NCBI GenBank assembly: GCA_036365145.1
Contig: JAEOAD010000024.1
Coordinates: 9,519,501 to 9,583,500 of the forward strand
Length of the DNA: 64,000 bases
DNA from: Orientallactaga sibirica
Lineage: Eukaryota > Chordata > Mammalia > Rodentia > Dipodidae
Direction of reading: 5' to 3'
Position numbers and translations under genes: made by a program
The notes under the pieces: model-generated
The model's database searches: none
Seen by the model: the letters and a program-made list of their open reading frames with translations, nothing else
What the model was told of the DNA's origin: nothing
In this document: positions 12,312-22,815 of the stretch, one piece after another
How positions within the stretch are numbered: position 1 is the first letter of the stretch
Layout of the letters: every line of letters begins with the position of its first letter

Positions 12312-12345
<34 letters not shown>
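10851..12345 (+). mobile_element. Outer L1, right piece: ORF2 end, 3' UTR and tail
   Basis: It starts exactly where the 8045-9730 piece stopped ('gatgcaatgaaatttgtag', then 'cacatcatactcagcaaactcac' and 'cagtcacagaaagacaaatgc', the ORF2 terminus). It continues through about 1.3 kb of 3' UTR with a G/A-rich tract near 11030-11070 and ends in an (AAT)n tail at 12315-12343. No coding capacity remains. Confidence 0.75.
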
Positions 12346-12346
<1 letters not shown>

Positions 12347-12597
12347 AAATCAAACCAAAAAGAATCATAAGGAAACAATATAAAATTTGTATTGAAGTTT
12401 TATAATAAGGAACTTAATTTAATTTGCTCCATGGTAGGGTTATAGAAAAAAAAAAAAAAAAGAATTTCCATTTCCCATCTCTCCTTAACCACATACAGTT
12501 TGCCCTGATATTGATACTTTTCATTAGTGTGATTGTTAAGCCAATAATTATATATTGTTAACTACAAAATGTTCTCATCACGCTTCCTTCCATGTAT
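12346..12597. other. Short unique interval
   Basis: AT-rich sequence between the L1 tail and the nested MaLR cluster, with an A-run at about 12447-12461. Confidence 0.5.
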
Positions 12598-12939
12598 TGT
12601 CTGTTGCATTTACTTCCTCATTGCTGGGACAGGCACCCAACTAGAAGCAGCTTATGGGAAAAAAAAAAAAAAAAAAATTAAAAAAGGTGAATGTCAGCTT
12701 ATGGATTGTGGGGGAGGTTTAGAAACCTGGCTGTCTTCAGCATACATCCATAGCAGAGAGCAAAAAAGAAGCAACAGCCAGATCTCAGGCTGGCTTTCTA
12801 TATAAATAGTAGGGCTGGACTCAATATTTAGCCTTCAATAATACATCTCTTCCAGAATAGCTCTGCCTTCTTCAGACTTAAATATGAGGTATAATTTTAA
12901 CCAAAATTACCTCAAACTACATTTACATTCAAACCACTA
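12598..12939 (-). mobile_element. Outer MaLR provirus: 3' LTR
   Basis: A minus-strand MaLR-type LTR. The plus-strand view starts TGTCTGTTGCATTTAC and ends 'caaaccacta'. Its motif order (TTGC-ATTTA, cccaactagaagcagctta, gcatacatccatagcagag, gtagggctgg) is shared with the LTR at 16687-17052, making them the two LTRs of one element. An A-run lies at about 12660-12677. Confidence 0.7.
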
Positions 12940-13767
12940 AATTCTATCTCTGACCCCATAGACTCATGTCCACCTTAGAATGCAAAATGCATTCAGTCGA
13001 ACTTCAAAATTCCAGATAGTCTTTACCAAGGCTTCCATTGTTCAAAAATCCAAAGTCTCATCTGTGATTAAAGACTGTCTTTTAATTATAGGTCTTATAA
13101 AAATCAAAACACAAGTTATTTAATTCCAAAAGATAATGGCACTGAGTTAACATTTCCATTACAAAAAAGACAACAAGGAGATATGGGAAAATTGCAAAAT
13201 TGATCACTAGCAGGTTAGCATCAAACATTTTCAGTTCCAAAACCACATCTACAACCAGAGATGTTTTCTGTGTTTCTATTTCCCCCCTCCAGCTGGGATG
13301 CTCAAGACCCAGGCAAAACTCCATCCTGAGACAGAAACTCTCCATTAAAGACAATACACAGTCCTGATATATCCAAAACATCATTGGGTCTATAATGCAA
13401 GGCACAGTTGATCTTCATAGCTCGGCACAATGACCTTAGTGGGTCTTTATACAGGGATTTCAAACTTGCTTCACATTGCTGCATTTCATCAGCTACTTGA
13501 ACAGGTTCATCTTCATGACCAGCTCCATGCATATTTTTCAATGTATTTTTCATGCAGGTTCATCTTCATGACCAGCTTCCATGCATATTTTTCAATGTAT
13601 TTTTCATGCTGCCTAAACCAATACCATTTGTGGCAGTCTAGTCAAATTTGTAAATACAGCATGAGGATGGGATAAAGCTTGACAGTGAAGAGCAGAATAC
13701 GACTTTTTAGTATTCTAATACTACTTTTAAGTATTCAGAACTACTTTTAATACTTCCTTTAAGCCAC
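12940..13767 (-). mobile_element. Outer MaLR provirus: internal region, 3' half
   Basis: Non-coding MaLR interior on the minus strand, adjacent to the 3' LTR ('gaatgcaaaatgcattcagtcgaac' here parallels 'acaatgcattcagtccaac' at 14.54 kb and 'gcagtgcattctgtccaat' at 20.67 kb). It stops at 13767 where a second MaLR element is inserted and resumes at 16107. The open frames at 13.08-13.55 kb are not conserved genes as far as I can see. Confidence 0.6.
13502..13608. repeat. 53-bp tandem duplication
   Basis: Two adjacent copies of a 53/54-bp unit starting CAGGTTCATCTTCATGACC differ by one inserted T. It lies inside the outer MaLR interior and explains the repeated peptide seen in one frame. Confidence 0.95.
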
Positions 13768-14066
13768 TATTGCCACCAGGTTCATGTTGCTGTCCAAAAT
13801 CACCCAACCAAGAGCAGATTTGGTGGGGGAGGAGGGAAGTAGGGTTTATTTTGGCTTACAGACTTAAAAGTAAGCTCCATATGGCAGGGGAAAATGATGG
13901 CAGGAGCAGAGCATTGGCATCACACCTGGGCAATGTAAGGTGGACAATAGCAACAGGAGAGTGTGCCAAACACTGTCAAGGGAACACTGGATCTAACACC
14001 CATAAGCCCACCTCAAACAACACACTGCCTCCAAGAGGTGTTAATTCCCAAATCTCCATTAGCTGG
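13768..14066 (-). mobile_element. Inner MaLR provirus: 3' LTR, first part
   Basis: The plus-strand view opens TATTGCCACCAGG, matching the TGTTGCAATCAGG start of the partner LTR at 15731. It continues through 'aaatcacccaaccaagagcag', 'aaggtggacaatagcaacaggagagtgtgcc' and 'ctccattagctgg'. At 14067 it is interrupted by another LTR and resumes at 14427. The flanking 5 bp GCCAC (13763-13767) pairs with GGCAC at 16107-16111, a 4/5 match to an ERVL-class 5-bp target duplication. Confidence 0.8.
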
Positions 14067-14426
14067 TGTGGTAGTTTGAATAGATGATACCCAATATATT
14101 CATTTTTTTAATTAGTTTGTAGTTTGCATCTGCAGCCACCTTGCTGGAGGCAGTGTTTCTGGGTGGATCTTAAGGTGTGGTGGTGGGTTTAGGATTTCAA
14201 TTTAAACATATGCAAAGTGTGCCTAGTTGGAGTTCCTGAAGTGTGCTGTGTTGTGCTGTGTGGCTTTTGGCTTGTGGCTTCTCTCTCTCTGTTTGGACCT
14301 GTGAAGGCAGGCCAGCTTCTTCTGTGATTATGAAACTTCCCCTGGAACTGTGTCAATAAATCCCTTCTTCCATCACTGTGCCTGGTCTGGAAGTTCATCT
14401 CAGGGAAACTGAAGCTGTCTGCTACA
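14067..14426 (+). mobile_element. Solo LTR inserted in an LTR
   Basis: A 360-bp plus-strand LTR, TGTGGTAGTTTGAATAG to GCTACA, with AATAAA at 14355-14360. It interrupts the minus-strand LTR around it. Flanking 5-mers GCTGG (14062-14066) and GTTGG (14427-14431) are a 4/5 target-site duplication, as expected for MaLR. This is the youngest event of the three-level nest. Confidence 0.8.
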
Positions 14427-14488
14427 GTTGGGAACCCAGCATTCAGAACACCTAAGTTTATGGGGGACACCTGAATCAAACCAACACA
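14427..14488 (-). mobile_element. Inner MaLR provirus: 3' LTR, second part
   Basis: Continuation of the interrupted LTR ('gggaacccagcattcagaacacctaag' and 'gggggacacctgaatcaaacc'), ending 'caacaca'. The same end is seen in the copies at 16.1 and 26.8 kb. Confidence 0.8.
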
Positions 14489-15730
14489 TTCTGACCCAGT
14501 CCCTACAAACTGATAACCACATATGATACAAAATACAATGCATTCAGTCCAACTTTAAAAGTCACCATATTTTTTATCAATCCTAATGATGCTCAAGTAT
14601 CCCCACAGTCCAAGGTCTTTTAACTGAACCATAATATGTAAAAAAACAAAAAATCCACCCCCCAAAACCCATAGTGACACAGAACACACACACTTCAAAA
14701 GATGGCATTGGGCATAGCAAAGAAATATTCAACCAAATACAAGATTTAAACAGGGCAAACATTAATCTCTGTAGCTCCAAGTGCAACAACTTTAGTCAGT
14801 GTCAGCTTTCCAAATCTGATAATTCTAACCACCCAAAAGTCTCTAGAGTTCCAATTCCATCCCTCCAGTTAGGCTACACACAGTACTGGAAAACTTCATT
14901 CGAGGCCAGCATCTCTCCTTAGTAGCTGCCTTGTGTTCCCAGCATCCTCACTGGATCTCCACTGCAATCCATAGTCCATCCTCTCAGTTCCATCAGAGCT
15001 CCATGCAAGCATCCACCAAACCTGCTTCACACTGTCCATGGTCATTTATAAAACATAAGAGCATGTTGCAAACTCAAAGACCCTCTCGTTCCTGCATGTC
15101 TTTCTTTCTTTCCTCCTAACTCTGCCTCCCAAGTACTGGGATTAAGGGTGTGCATCAACACTCCTAGCTTCCTGCTTTTCTTATACTCCACAATACCAGG
15201 TAGAATGCCAATTTGTTAAACCAAGAGGGAAAGAGTCTTTGTAGAAAAGGACACTCTTTGATCATTCAGGCCCTTTCAAAGAGTATACATTCTTTCTGTT
15301 ATGACAGTGAAGGTCAGGTTGTAATCTCATTTAATTGTAGCTGAACATGCAGAAGTTTCAGCCCAAAGATTTCATTCATTTCTGTACCTTATCCCTCTGC
15401 ACATTCCAGTCCATTTCTATGCAATGCAACCTTGCACAAGTTCTCAGGACACAGGCATAACAGCAAGCCTCTCACGCAAATTGTTTCTAGACCAGTCCAG
15501 GTAAAGCTCTTTCTTACCCTCAGAAGCCAAATCTCACTGTCCATAGTTCTTACTGCATTCAGGTCTCTCAACTCTGAAAAGAATAGTCCAACATGCTATA
15601 CTTACAGCACTGCAAGGCATCTCTTAGGCCAATGTCTCAAATCCTTCCACATTTATCTTGAAAATCAGCTCCAAACAGCCAAAGCCAGTCAGGTTCTAGC
15701 AGCAGTCTCACTCCTCAGTACTAACTTCAC
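14489..15730 (-). mobile_element. Inner MaLR provirus: internal region
   Basis: About 1.24 kb of MaLR interior between two same-orientation LTRs. On the minus strand it has the pre-LTR blocks seen again at 20.62-21.25 kb ('cagtccaaggtcttttaactgaacc', 'cacactgtccatggtcattta', 'ctctcgttcctgcatgtc' on the plus strand). MaLRs lack functional pol, and no frame here is long enough to suggest a gag relic. Confidence 0.75.
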
Positions 15731-16106
15731 TGTTGCAATCAGGTTTGCATTGCTGGCAGAAATCACCTGACCAAGAGAAGCTTGTGGGGAAAAGTGGGGA
15801 AAAAAAAAAAAAAAAAAAAAAAAAAAGGTTTATTTTGGTTTACAGACTCAAGGAGAAGTTCCATCATGGCAGGGAAAACAATGATGTGAGCAGAGGGTGG
15901 ACATCACCCCCTGGCCAACATAAGGTGGACAATAGCAACAGGAGAGTGTGCCAAACACTGGAAAGGGGACACTGGCTATAATACTCATAAGCTATCCCAA
16001 AAACACACTGCTTCCAGGTGGCATTACTTCATAAATCTCCATCATCTGGGGACCTAGCATTCAGAATACCTAAGCTTATGGGGGACACCTGAATCAAACC
16101 ACCACA
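15731..16106 (-). mobile_element. Inner MaLR provirus: 5' LTR
   Basis: The plus-strand view runs TGTTGCAATCAGGTTTGC to CCACCACA (376 bp). It includes an A-run (15800-15826) expanded from the region that gives AATAAA on the minus strand. It is nearly co-linear with 13768-14488 and with the solo LTR at 26479-26829. Confidence 0.85.
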
Positions 16107-16686
16107 GGCACCTACTTTCAAAAAAATTGCATTTTTAGCAGCTTGAGCCTTTCATGGCTCACCCTTAGGGTATTTTTTTCCCATTGTTCTTATGAAAAAC
16201 AGTTTGACAACCTTTAATGGCTGTAATCTTTTCAACAATGGCAGCTTAAGTAAGCTAAAACTAGTTTCTGTGCCTATAACTTCAAACTTGCTAGAATTTT
16301 TCCTGTTATAAACTGTAAATCTTTCATATCTTGCTGTTTGGTACCTTCTTCCAACCATACCAGTCCATTAGTTTTAAGTTAAACCTTGCTGAAAATTCTA
16401 GGATATGGGCAGAGATTGTATCCACTGATTGTTTCCACTGTTAGCCCAGTTCCAACAAAGTTCTCTCCATCCCTTTTGGAGCTTCTTCATGATCCACAAT
16501 TCTCTCTGCATTTAACATTTACAAACTCTCACCAGAATAACACATCATGTTCTGCTTACAGCATTAAAAGTCTTCTCCAGTACAAAGTACCAAATAATTC
16601 TGTAGTCCTCTCACAAACACATTCTAAATCACAACATCCCTCATGGTCATATTTGCCACAGTAATAACCCTACTCCTGGTACCAAT
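16107..16686 (-). mobile_element. Outer MaLR provirus: internal region, 5' half
   Basis: This is the remainder of the outer element after the inner insertion. Next to the LTR the plus strand reads 'ccctactcctggtaccaat'; its complement sits where a primer-binding site is expected in MaLR elements (after the 5' LTR). No coding sequence is visible. Confidence 0.6.
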
Positions 16687-17052
16687 TTTCTATTGCATTT
16701 ATCTCCTTATTACTGAGAAAAACACTCAACCAAAATCAGGCTATGGGAGGAAAGGGTGTATTTTATCTTACAGATTCAAAGATAACCTTTATAATTTTGG
16801 AAAAAGCTGGTTCACATCAGCATACATACATATACATAGCAGAGAGGGAAAAAAAGAAAGAAAAAAAAAAAGAAACAACATTGAGATCTCTAGCTGTTCT
16901 CTCCACACCTAGTAGGGTTGGTCTCAAGATCTGCCCACCAGTGACATACCTCTCCTAGCACAACTCTGTCTGCTAGAGAATTAAGTACTATGCTAAATAT
17001 TAATCAAAATTCATCAGTCTATGGGGGATATATCTTTAATTTTGATCCACCA
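16687..17052 (-). mobile_element. Outer MaLR provirus: 5' LTR
   Basis: The plus-strand view opens 'tttctattgcatttatctcc' and ends 'gatccacca'. It is co-linear with 12598-12939 ('gcatacatacatatacatagcagag', 'gtagggttggtctcaagat'). An A/G-rich tract lies at about 16848-16873. It is more diverged from its partner than the inner pair, consistent with greater age. Confidence 0.65.
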
Positions 17053-17619
17053 ACTTATTTTGTATAGTACCATGGGTTTTCATAAAAGTGTAGTATTATA
17101 CATCATCTTTAAGGAATCAGAGTACATTCTTTACCTAAGGACTTCCTGTGTTCTCCTTATTCATTCCTCTACTCCTTAACTTTCCCCCTACAGCTCTAGG
17201 AAGTTGTGATATTTTTATTATCTGAAAATGTAGTCTTTTCCACTATTATAAATATATTTACATTGATCAGGATATCTTTTATAGTCCCTTCAATTAATTA
17301 AACTTTAGGTTTCTTTCTGGGTCTCTGATTTTCCTTTACTTAGAACATTTACCTTAGAAAACTTATTTCTGTGAATTCTTTCTCTGCCCCTTGTAAATTG
17401 TTATAAAGCTCCTTCCTGACTTTTATGAGATATACCACTGAGAAATGCCTTCATTAAGGATACAGAAATTTCAAATAGAAGGAAAGGGATAGCATCCCTA
17501 TTTTCCTATCTCTTTCGAGCTTGGGAGCTTATTGTCCACAGGGACCAATTAGCAAATACAGGTGACCATCATCACAGAGAAATCACTGCAAACTCAAAAA
17601 TAACACAGTACACCTGATA
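17053..17619. other. AT-rich unique sequence
   Basis: Nothing certain is visible. It may include a very old L1 remnant, but I could not confirm one. Confidence 0.4.
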
Positions 17620-17635
17620 CATCTTTTTATTTTTA

Positions 17636-17689
<54 letters not shown>

Positions 17690-17902
17690 TACTTATTTAT
17701 GTGAGAGAGAGAGAGAGAAATAGGAAAGTAGAGAGCGAGAGAGAGAATGGGCTTGCTAGGGACTCCAGCCACTGCAAACAAACTCCAGATGCATGTGATC
17801 CTTGTACACCTGGCTTACATAGGTCCTGGAGAATCAAGACTCAAAATGGGCTCCTTAGGCTTCACAGGCAAGCATTTAACTGCTAAGCTATCTCTCCCGC
17901 CC
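17620..17902 (-). repeat. tRNA-derived SINE with (TA)n tail
   Basis: A minus-strand copy whose A-rich tail has become a (TA)n microsatellite (17639-17685) and a GA-rich block. The body 'cactgcaaacaaactccag' and head 'taagctatctctcccgccc' follow. Confidence 0.85.
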
Positions 17903-18286
17903 ATGATATATCTATTTTTTTTTATTAATTCCTTTGCAAAGATATTGTGTTTAGATCAAATATACTTCAATATATTTTCCCATAGCCCCTTCATTCCTAT
18001 TGCACTCCTTACTTACTACTATGCCTCAGATTACAATGCCCCCCCTCCGTATCTAGCAAATGTTAGTCATAATAAGCTTATCAAGAGTGGTATGGTAATT
18101 TCAGAATGCTGACTGGCCCCATCTTGTGCAGATCTTGTAACCAGAGCTGGTGTGAGTTCAGAAGTTCAATGGCCTTGTTAGGTCTGGGTAAAATAAATCC
18201 TCAGCACTTCTCCCAAACTCTGGTTCTCATATTCTTTTCAATTTTATCTTTTGTGATGTTCCTTGAGCCTTGGAGGGAGAAATACA

Positions 18287-18302
18287 TTCATACATACATA
18301 CA

Positions 18303-18331
<29 letters not shown>
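18287..18331. repeat. (CATA)n microsatellite
   Basis: Eleven or more CATA units followed by a GTAT/GTGT tract. Confidence 0.95.
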
Positions 18332-18333
<2 letters not shown>

Positions 18334-18468
18334 GAGTGTATGTGTGTGTGTCTGTATGTTTATTCATGTAGGATCAAGCATTTATAAGCTACTTATTTTC
18401 AGCACTTGGCCAGTGGCCACTTATATATCTCATCATTAAGCACCTCTCAGTGTTGACAAAGAAAGGAC

Positions 18469-18679
18469 TTGTGGACTGAAGAGATGGCTTAGTAATTATG
18501 GCATTTTCCTGCAAAACCAAAGGACCCAGGTTCAATTCCCCAGAACCCTATAAGCCAGATTCACAAGGGACACATGACCCTAGCGTTCATTTGTAGTGGC
18601 TAGAGGCCCTGGTATGCCCATTCTCTTTCTGTCTGTCTCTCTTCTCTGTCTCTTTGCTTGCAAATAAATAAAATTGAAA
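18469..18679 (+). repeat. tRNA-derived SINE
   Basis: A full plus-strand copy with B-box-like 'ggttcaattcccc', flanked by the 11-bp direct repeat AAAGAAAGGAC (18458-18468 and 18680-18690). An expanded (GAAA)n follows. Confidence 0.9.
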
Positions 18680-18695
18680 AAAGAAAGGACAAAAG

Positions 18696-18697
18696 AG

Positions 18698-18767
<70 letters not shown>

Positions 18768-18768
18768 G
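18696..18768. repeat. (GAAA)n microsatellite
   Basis: About 18 GAAA units seeded next to the SINE's target duplication. Confidence 0.95.
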
Positions 18769-18799
18769 GCTTGTCTGACTGGCTGAGAAAAAACGGATC

Positions 18800-18900
18800 T
18801 ATGACTTTAATCCCAGTTCAGTGGCAGCTGAGGTAGAAAGATCACTGTGTGGATCATGCCAGCCTAGGCTATAGAGTGATATCCCATCTCAAAAAAAAAC
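18800..18900 (+). repeat. Old B1 remnant
   Basis: Degenerate B1: 'gactttaatcccagttcag', 'ggcagctgaggtagaaagatcactgtg', 'gccagcctaggctatagag'. It lies directly upstream of a younger B1. Confidence 0.6.
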
Positions 18901-18907
18901 AAAAACA

Positions 18908-19115
18908 GCCGGGCGTGGTGGCGCACTCCTTTAATCCCAGCACTCGGGAGGCAGAGGTAGGAGGATCGCCGAGAGTTCGAGGCCACCCTGAGACTACATA
19001 GTTAATTCCAGGTCAGCCTGGACCAGAGTGAGACCCTACCTCGCAAAACCAAAAAAACAAAACAAACAAAAAACAAATAAATAAAAAATAAATAAATAAA
19101 TAAAAAAAAAAAAAC
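18908..19115 (+). repeat. B1 SINE, well preserved
   Basis: It opens GCCGGGCGTGGTGGCGCAC with intact CpGs and ends GAGACCCTACCTCG. A long A-rich tail with (AAAT)n follows. It is among the youngest B1 copies here. Confidence 0.95.
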
Positions 19116-19604
19116 AAAACAACATATCCAAAGAAACAACCCCAAACCAAGCAAAGATAAACATTTAGGAGGAAGTTTGACAAAATATTCTGCGTCCAAC
19201 AGGTGTGGTATCTTCAGCAATAGGGTGTTATAGTTCTGTTTGGCAGTCAAGAGTCATGGCAATAGCCTATAGTGTTGGGGCAATCTAATAGACTTCTTTG
19301 ACCAGCAACTAATAGGAAGTTTTCCCATCCGTGGCACTGTAAACAAATCTCTTTGATGTACTTCCCCTCACCTTTTTCCTAGCAATTCAGTCATAGATCA
19401 TCACTGTGTTTAAAACTCTCCTGACTACTTTTTTTTTTTTTTTTTTCAATATGGTTATGTTCATTATCTCTCCTGAATTTTCAATGTGGTGCCATCCATT
19501 CTCTCTTCTGTTTCCCATATTTGTGAATCTCCCCTGCCATTGTATCCTTTTAAAGTTTTACATTGACACAATGTCATGCAGTATTTATCTCCCATGATTA
19601 ATAG

Positions 19605-19868
19605 TGTGGTATTTGTAATGTGAAAAATACCCCATAGCTTCATGAGTTTGGGATTAAGCCTTATGTTGGTGCAAGTTTGGGATTTGTGGCTTGGGAGGAC
19701 TTTGCAATATTATAGTCCAAGTCCTGCTTGCCAGATTTTCTCTCTTTGGCTACTTCTTGCATCTGTTATTTTGCTCATGTTATGCTTTCCCCACCATGAT
19801 GAAACTTCCTTTGAAAACCCTAAACTGAAATAAACCCTTTACTCCCATCAGCAGCTTTGGTTGGTATT
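19605..19868 (+). mobile_element. MaLR-type LTR, truncated
   Basis: It starts TGTGGTATTTGTAATG and carries AATAAA near its 3' end ('ctgaaataaaccctttactcccatc'), similar in layout to 14067-14426. Its 3' end is cut by the opposite-strand LTR that follows. Confidence 0.6.
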
Positions 19869-20247
19869 GTAGTTAGCTTCACATTGTCTGGATGAACTTG
19901 CAAACCAGAAAGAATTTATGGAAGGGAGGGATTTATTTGAAGTTAAAAGATCCAGGGGAAGTTCCATTGATGACACAAGAAGCTTCCCACTTTCACAGAT
20001 ACACACAGAGAATAAAGCAACACCGTCAGGCAGTCAGCACAACAAATAAGCAAACACACAACCAACAGCCAAACAGCAGGGACCCAGGAAGAACTCACTC
20101 TGCATATCTTAGGCTGGAATTCAGATCCACCCCCATGACATCCCTCTCTTCTCCATATAGTAGGAGACTGCTTGATGGGGCAGAATGTGCAAACTCAATT
20201 TTAATAACACGTGAATCTATTGTGGGACATGGATTCAAACCACCAAA
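19869..20247 (-). mobile_element. MaLR-type LTR (second subfamily)
   Basis: The plus-strand view opens TGTAGTTAGCTTCACATTG and ends 'caaaccaccaaa'. Its internal order ('ggatttatttgaag', 'gttccattgatgac', 'cactttcacagat', then 'ccttag'-type motif) matches the LTR at 43570-43950, so these are two copies of one subfamily. Confidence 0.65.
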
Positions 20248-20336
20248 GTTGGGATTAATTATTCTTTGACTTCTCAAAGCTCTATAGTCCATCTCTCCTA
20301 TGTTTCTATATACTTTTTTTTTTCTTTGTACATGTG

Positions 20337-20617
20337 TGTTACAGTTAGCTTCATGTTATAAAGACTCACGAGGAATATCCATGATGATAGTGAAAACTGG
20401 TAGCATAATCAGAGGCTGGATATCACCCCATGCCCAACATCAGGTAGACAATAGCAGCAGGAGAATGTGGCAAGGAGAATCTGGCTATCACACCCATAAA
20501 CCCACCCACAACAGTACATCCCCTCCAGGAGGCTCCAATTCTCAAATTACCATCAGCTGGGGACCTCACATTGAGAACACTTAAATTTAGGATGATCGTT
20601 TGAATCAAACCACCACC
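20337..20617 (-). mobile_element. MaLR 3' LTR
   Basis: It is of the same subfamily as 13768-14488 and 26479-26829: 'caggtagacaatagcagcaggagaatgtggc', 'ccatcagctggggacctcacattgagaacac', ending 'caaaccaccacc'. It is shortened by a deletion near its plus-strand start. Its interior follows to the right. Confidence 0.75.
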
Positions 20618-20769
20618 TTTTGCCCCTAGCTCCCATAAATACATAACCATCAATGATAGAAAATGCAGTGCATTCTGTCCAATTTTAAAAGTCCCCATAG
20701 GGTATCAATCCCAATGATGTTCAGACCAGACCTCCCCATAGTCCAAGGTCATTTAACTGAACCATAATA

Positions 20770-20804
<35 letters not shown>

Positions 20805-21300
20805 CACTGCAGAATATAGCACTGGTACAAAAAAAGAAAGAAAGATTGAAACATTACAAGATCTAAAACAAAGAGAAAAAACATCGAATATAGTTACAAG
20901 TCTGACATCTCTAACAAATGACAAGTCTCCAAGTCCAATAATTCTAATCCATGACAAGTCTCTTGTGTTCCAATTCCACCCGTAAACATAGGCTTTTCAC
21001 AGTCCCAGAAAACTTCACCCAATGTCATAATCTCTATTTGATGGCCTTCCCATAGTCCTAGAATCTCCACTGGACTTCTGCTATAACCTGTGGTTCATCC
21101 TCATAGCTCCTTGGGCTTCTACACAGGTAATTCAAGAAGCCTCCTACATACTGTCCATGGCCATTTCATAAAACTAGACCATGTTCCAAAATCCATGACC
21201 CACTCTTTCCTGCATTTGTTATACTCCACAGTATCATGTGGAGTATCCAGAGAGGAATAAAGCAGATTATGAAGATCACTGTACTTCTTTTAGCATTCAG
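20618..21300 (-). mobile_element. MaLR internal region
   Basis: Interior of the element whose 3' LTR precedes it. 'catagtccaaggtcatttaactgaacc' and 'atactgtccatggccatttcataaaac' match the interior at 14.6 and 15.03 kb. A 31-bp A-run sits at 20771-20801. The 5' end is truncated. Confidence 0.7.
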
Positions 21301-21319
21301 GCCCCTTTAAAAGAATCGG

Positions 21320-21453
21320 CTTCAGTGATGATGTTTTGGGAGCCTCTGTGTCTCTGGATATCTGGCTTAGTAGGAGTTGGATGTTCTCTGTGTTTATCTC
21401 CTTCAGCCTTTTTCCAGTGTCACGATCCCCCAGAACGCTGAACTCTTGCCCTT
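21320..21453 (-). mobile_element. L1 3' UTR fragment
   Basis: The stretch 'ttcagtgatgatgttttggg' to 'ctgaactcttgcccttc' parallels 1276-1403 of the minus-strand L1 in this window. It is a small non-coding fragment. Confidence 0.6.
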
Positions 21454-21962
21454 CTTATGAGTATATTACTCTTCTAGAAGGGATTTTTCTAAGTTGAGAA
21501 TAATGTTTGTGTCAAAATTAGCAAATCATTTTAAGTACCAAAGAAACCATTGTAGCAATTTCAAGTTGCTGAATGTTATTTTTATCTTACAAAATTAAAG
21601 AAAAGAGTCTAGGTCACAGTTACTCTAATTGATGGCTGTTCCAACAACCATTAGTCTTCCTCAGAAAGTGATAGCTCCATATTCTGTCTTATCAGAAGAC
21701 AGATTATGAGTTAGCACTGTTCCCTTACGCAGTCCTGTACTGAGGATGCTACGCATAAAACTATTCACTTTCACTGGATTTTCAAGTCCAGTTTCTTCCT
21801 TCAATTTGCTTTGATGTAATTCAGTTAGTACTCATGTTTTCTTTTTCTTTTCTCCTACTTACAGCTTAACACTGGAAAGGAAATTAACTAAAAGAAAAAA
21901 AAAATTCTATCAAATATGTAATTCATGGCTAAGCATAGAACAAAGAACTTTAGAATTAATTC
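21454..21962. other. Unique sequence
   Basis: No repeat or gene recognised. Confidence 0.5.
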
Positions 21963-21979
21963 AAAATAAAACTAAAATA

Positions 21980-22185
21980 GAGTTGGTGAGATGGTTCAGC
22001 AGTTAAGATGCTTGCCTGCAAAGCCTAACAACCTGAGTTTGGTTCCCCAATACCACATAAAATGAGGTCCACAAAGAGACCCATACATCTTGAGTTTGAT
22101 TGCAGCAGCTAGAGGCCTTGGTATGTCCATGTTGTTTCTATTCCTAGTCTATCTCTCTCTGATTGAAAATAAGTAAATATTTAAA
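21980..22185 (+). repeat. tRNA-derived SINE
   Basis: A plus-strand copy with a perfect 17-bp target duplication, AAAATAAAACTAAAATA, at 21963-21979 and 22186-22202. Confidence 0.92.
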
Positions 22186-22324
22186 AAAATAAAACTAAAA
22201 TAAAAAGAAGTTAAAGGATCAAAGTTACTTGTCTCATTTGTTTACCTCATTGTAATCACAGGATTTTCCTTAAATATTATTCCTTATAAGAATAGATCTA
22301 TTTTCAAACATTTTATCCATCAGT

Positions 22325-22325
22325 T

Positions 22326-22361
<36 letters not shown>

Positions 22362-22364
22362 TTT

Positions 22365-22400
<36 letters not shown>
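22325..22400. repeat. (TTTC)n microsatellite
   Basis: About 18 units with one T-rich interruption. Confidence 0.95.
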
Positions 22401-22556
22401 AAGTCTGACATTTGTGGAGTACAAAGAGCAGAGTTCTTTAGCAGACTCTAAAAAATAGTGAGTAGACTTTGTACTGCTCAGCCAATGCAAAAACCTCACT
22501 GTTTGGGTTGGATAGGCTATGGACAGCCCAGAGATTCTTCTTGCACATCAAATACT

Positions 22557-22558
22557 AA

Positions 22559-22600
<42 letters not shown>
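22557..22600. repeat. (AAT)n microsatellite
   Basis: About 14 trinucleotide units. Confidence 0.95.
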
Positions 22601-22654
22601 TGCTATATATTGTACATTTGGGATTATATACAAATAACAAATATAAAGCTTTTT

Positions 22655-22815
22655 GTTTGCCTGTTTTGTTTTGTTTTTCAAGGTAGTTTCTCACTCTAGC
22701 CCAGTTTGACCAGAAATTCACTATATAGTCTCAGGTGGCCTCAAACTCATAGTGATCCTTCTACCTCTGCCTCCTGAGTGCTGGGATTAAAGGTGTACAT
22801 CACCAAACCTGGCAT
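22655..22815 (-). repeat. B1 SINE
   Basis: Reverse copy: 'ctcactctagcccag', 'gtctcaggtggcctcaaactc', 'gagtgctgggattaaaggt', 'caaacctggc'. The tail side is T/G-rich. Confidence 0.9.

Noticed and set aside
12157..12378. Frames with poly-Tyr or poly-Ile runs
   Set aside because: They are antisense reads of the L1's (AAT)n tail.
15432..15770. 112-codon frame in the nested MaLR interior
   Set aside because: It lies antisense to a MaLR interior, which is non-coding; similar interiors at 20.6-21.3 kb do not keep the frame.
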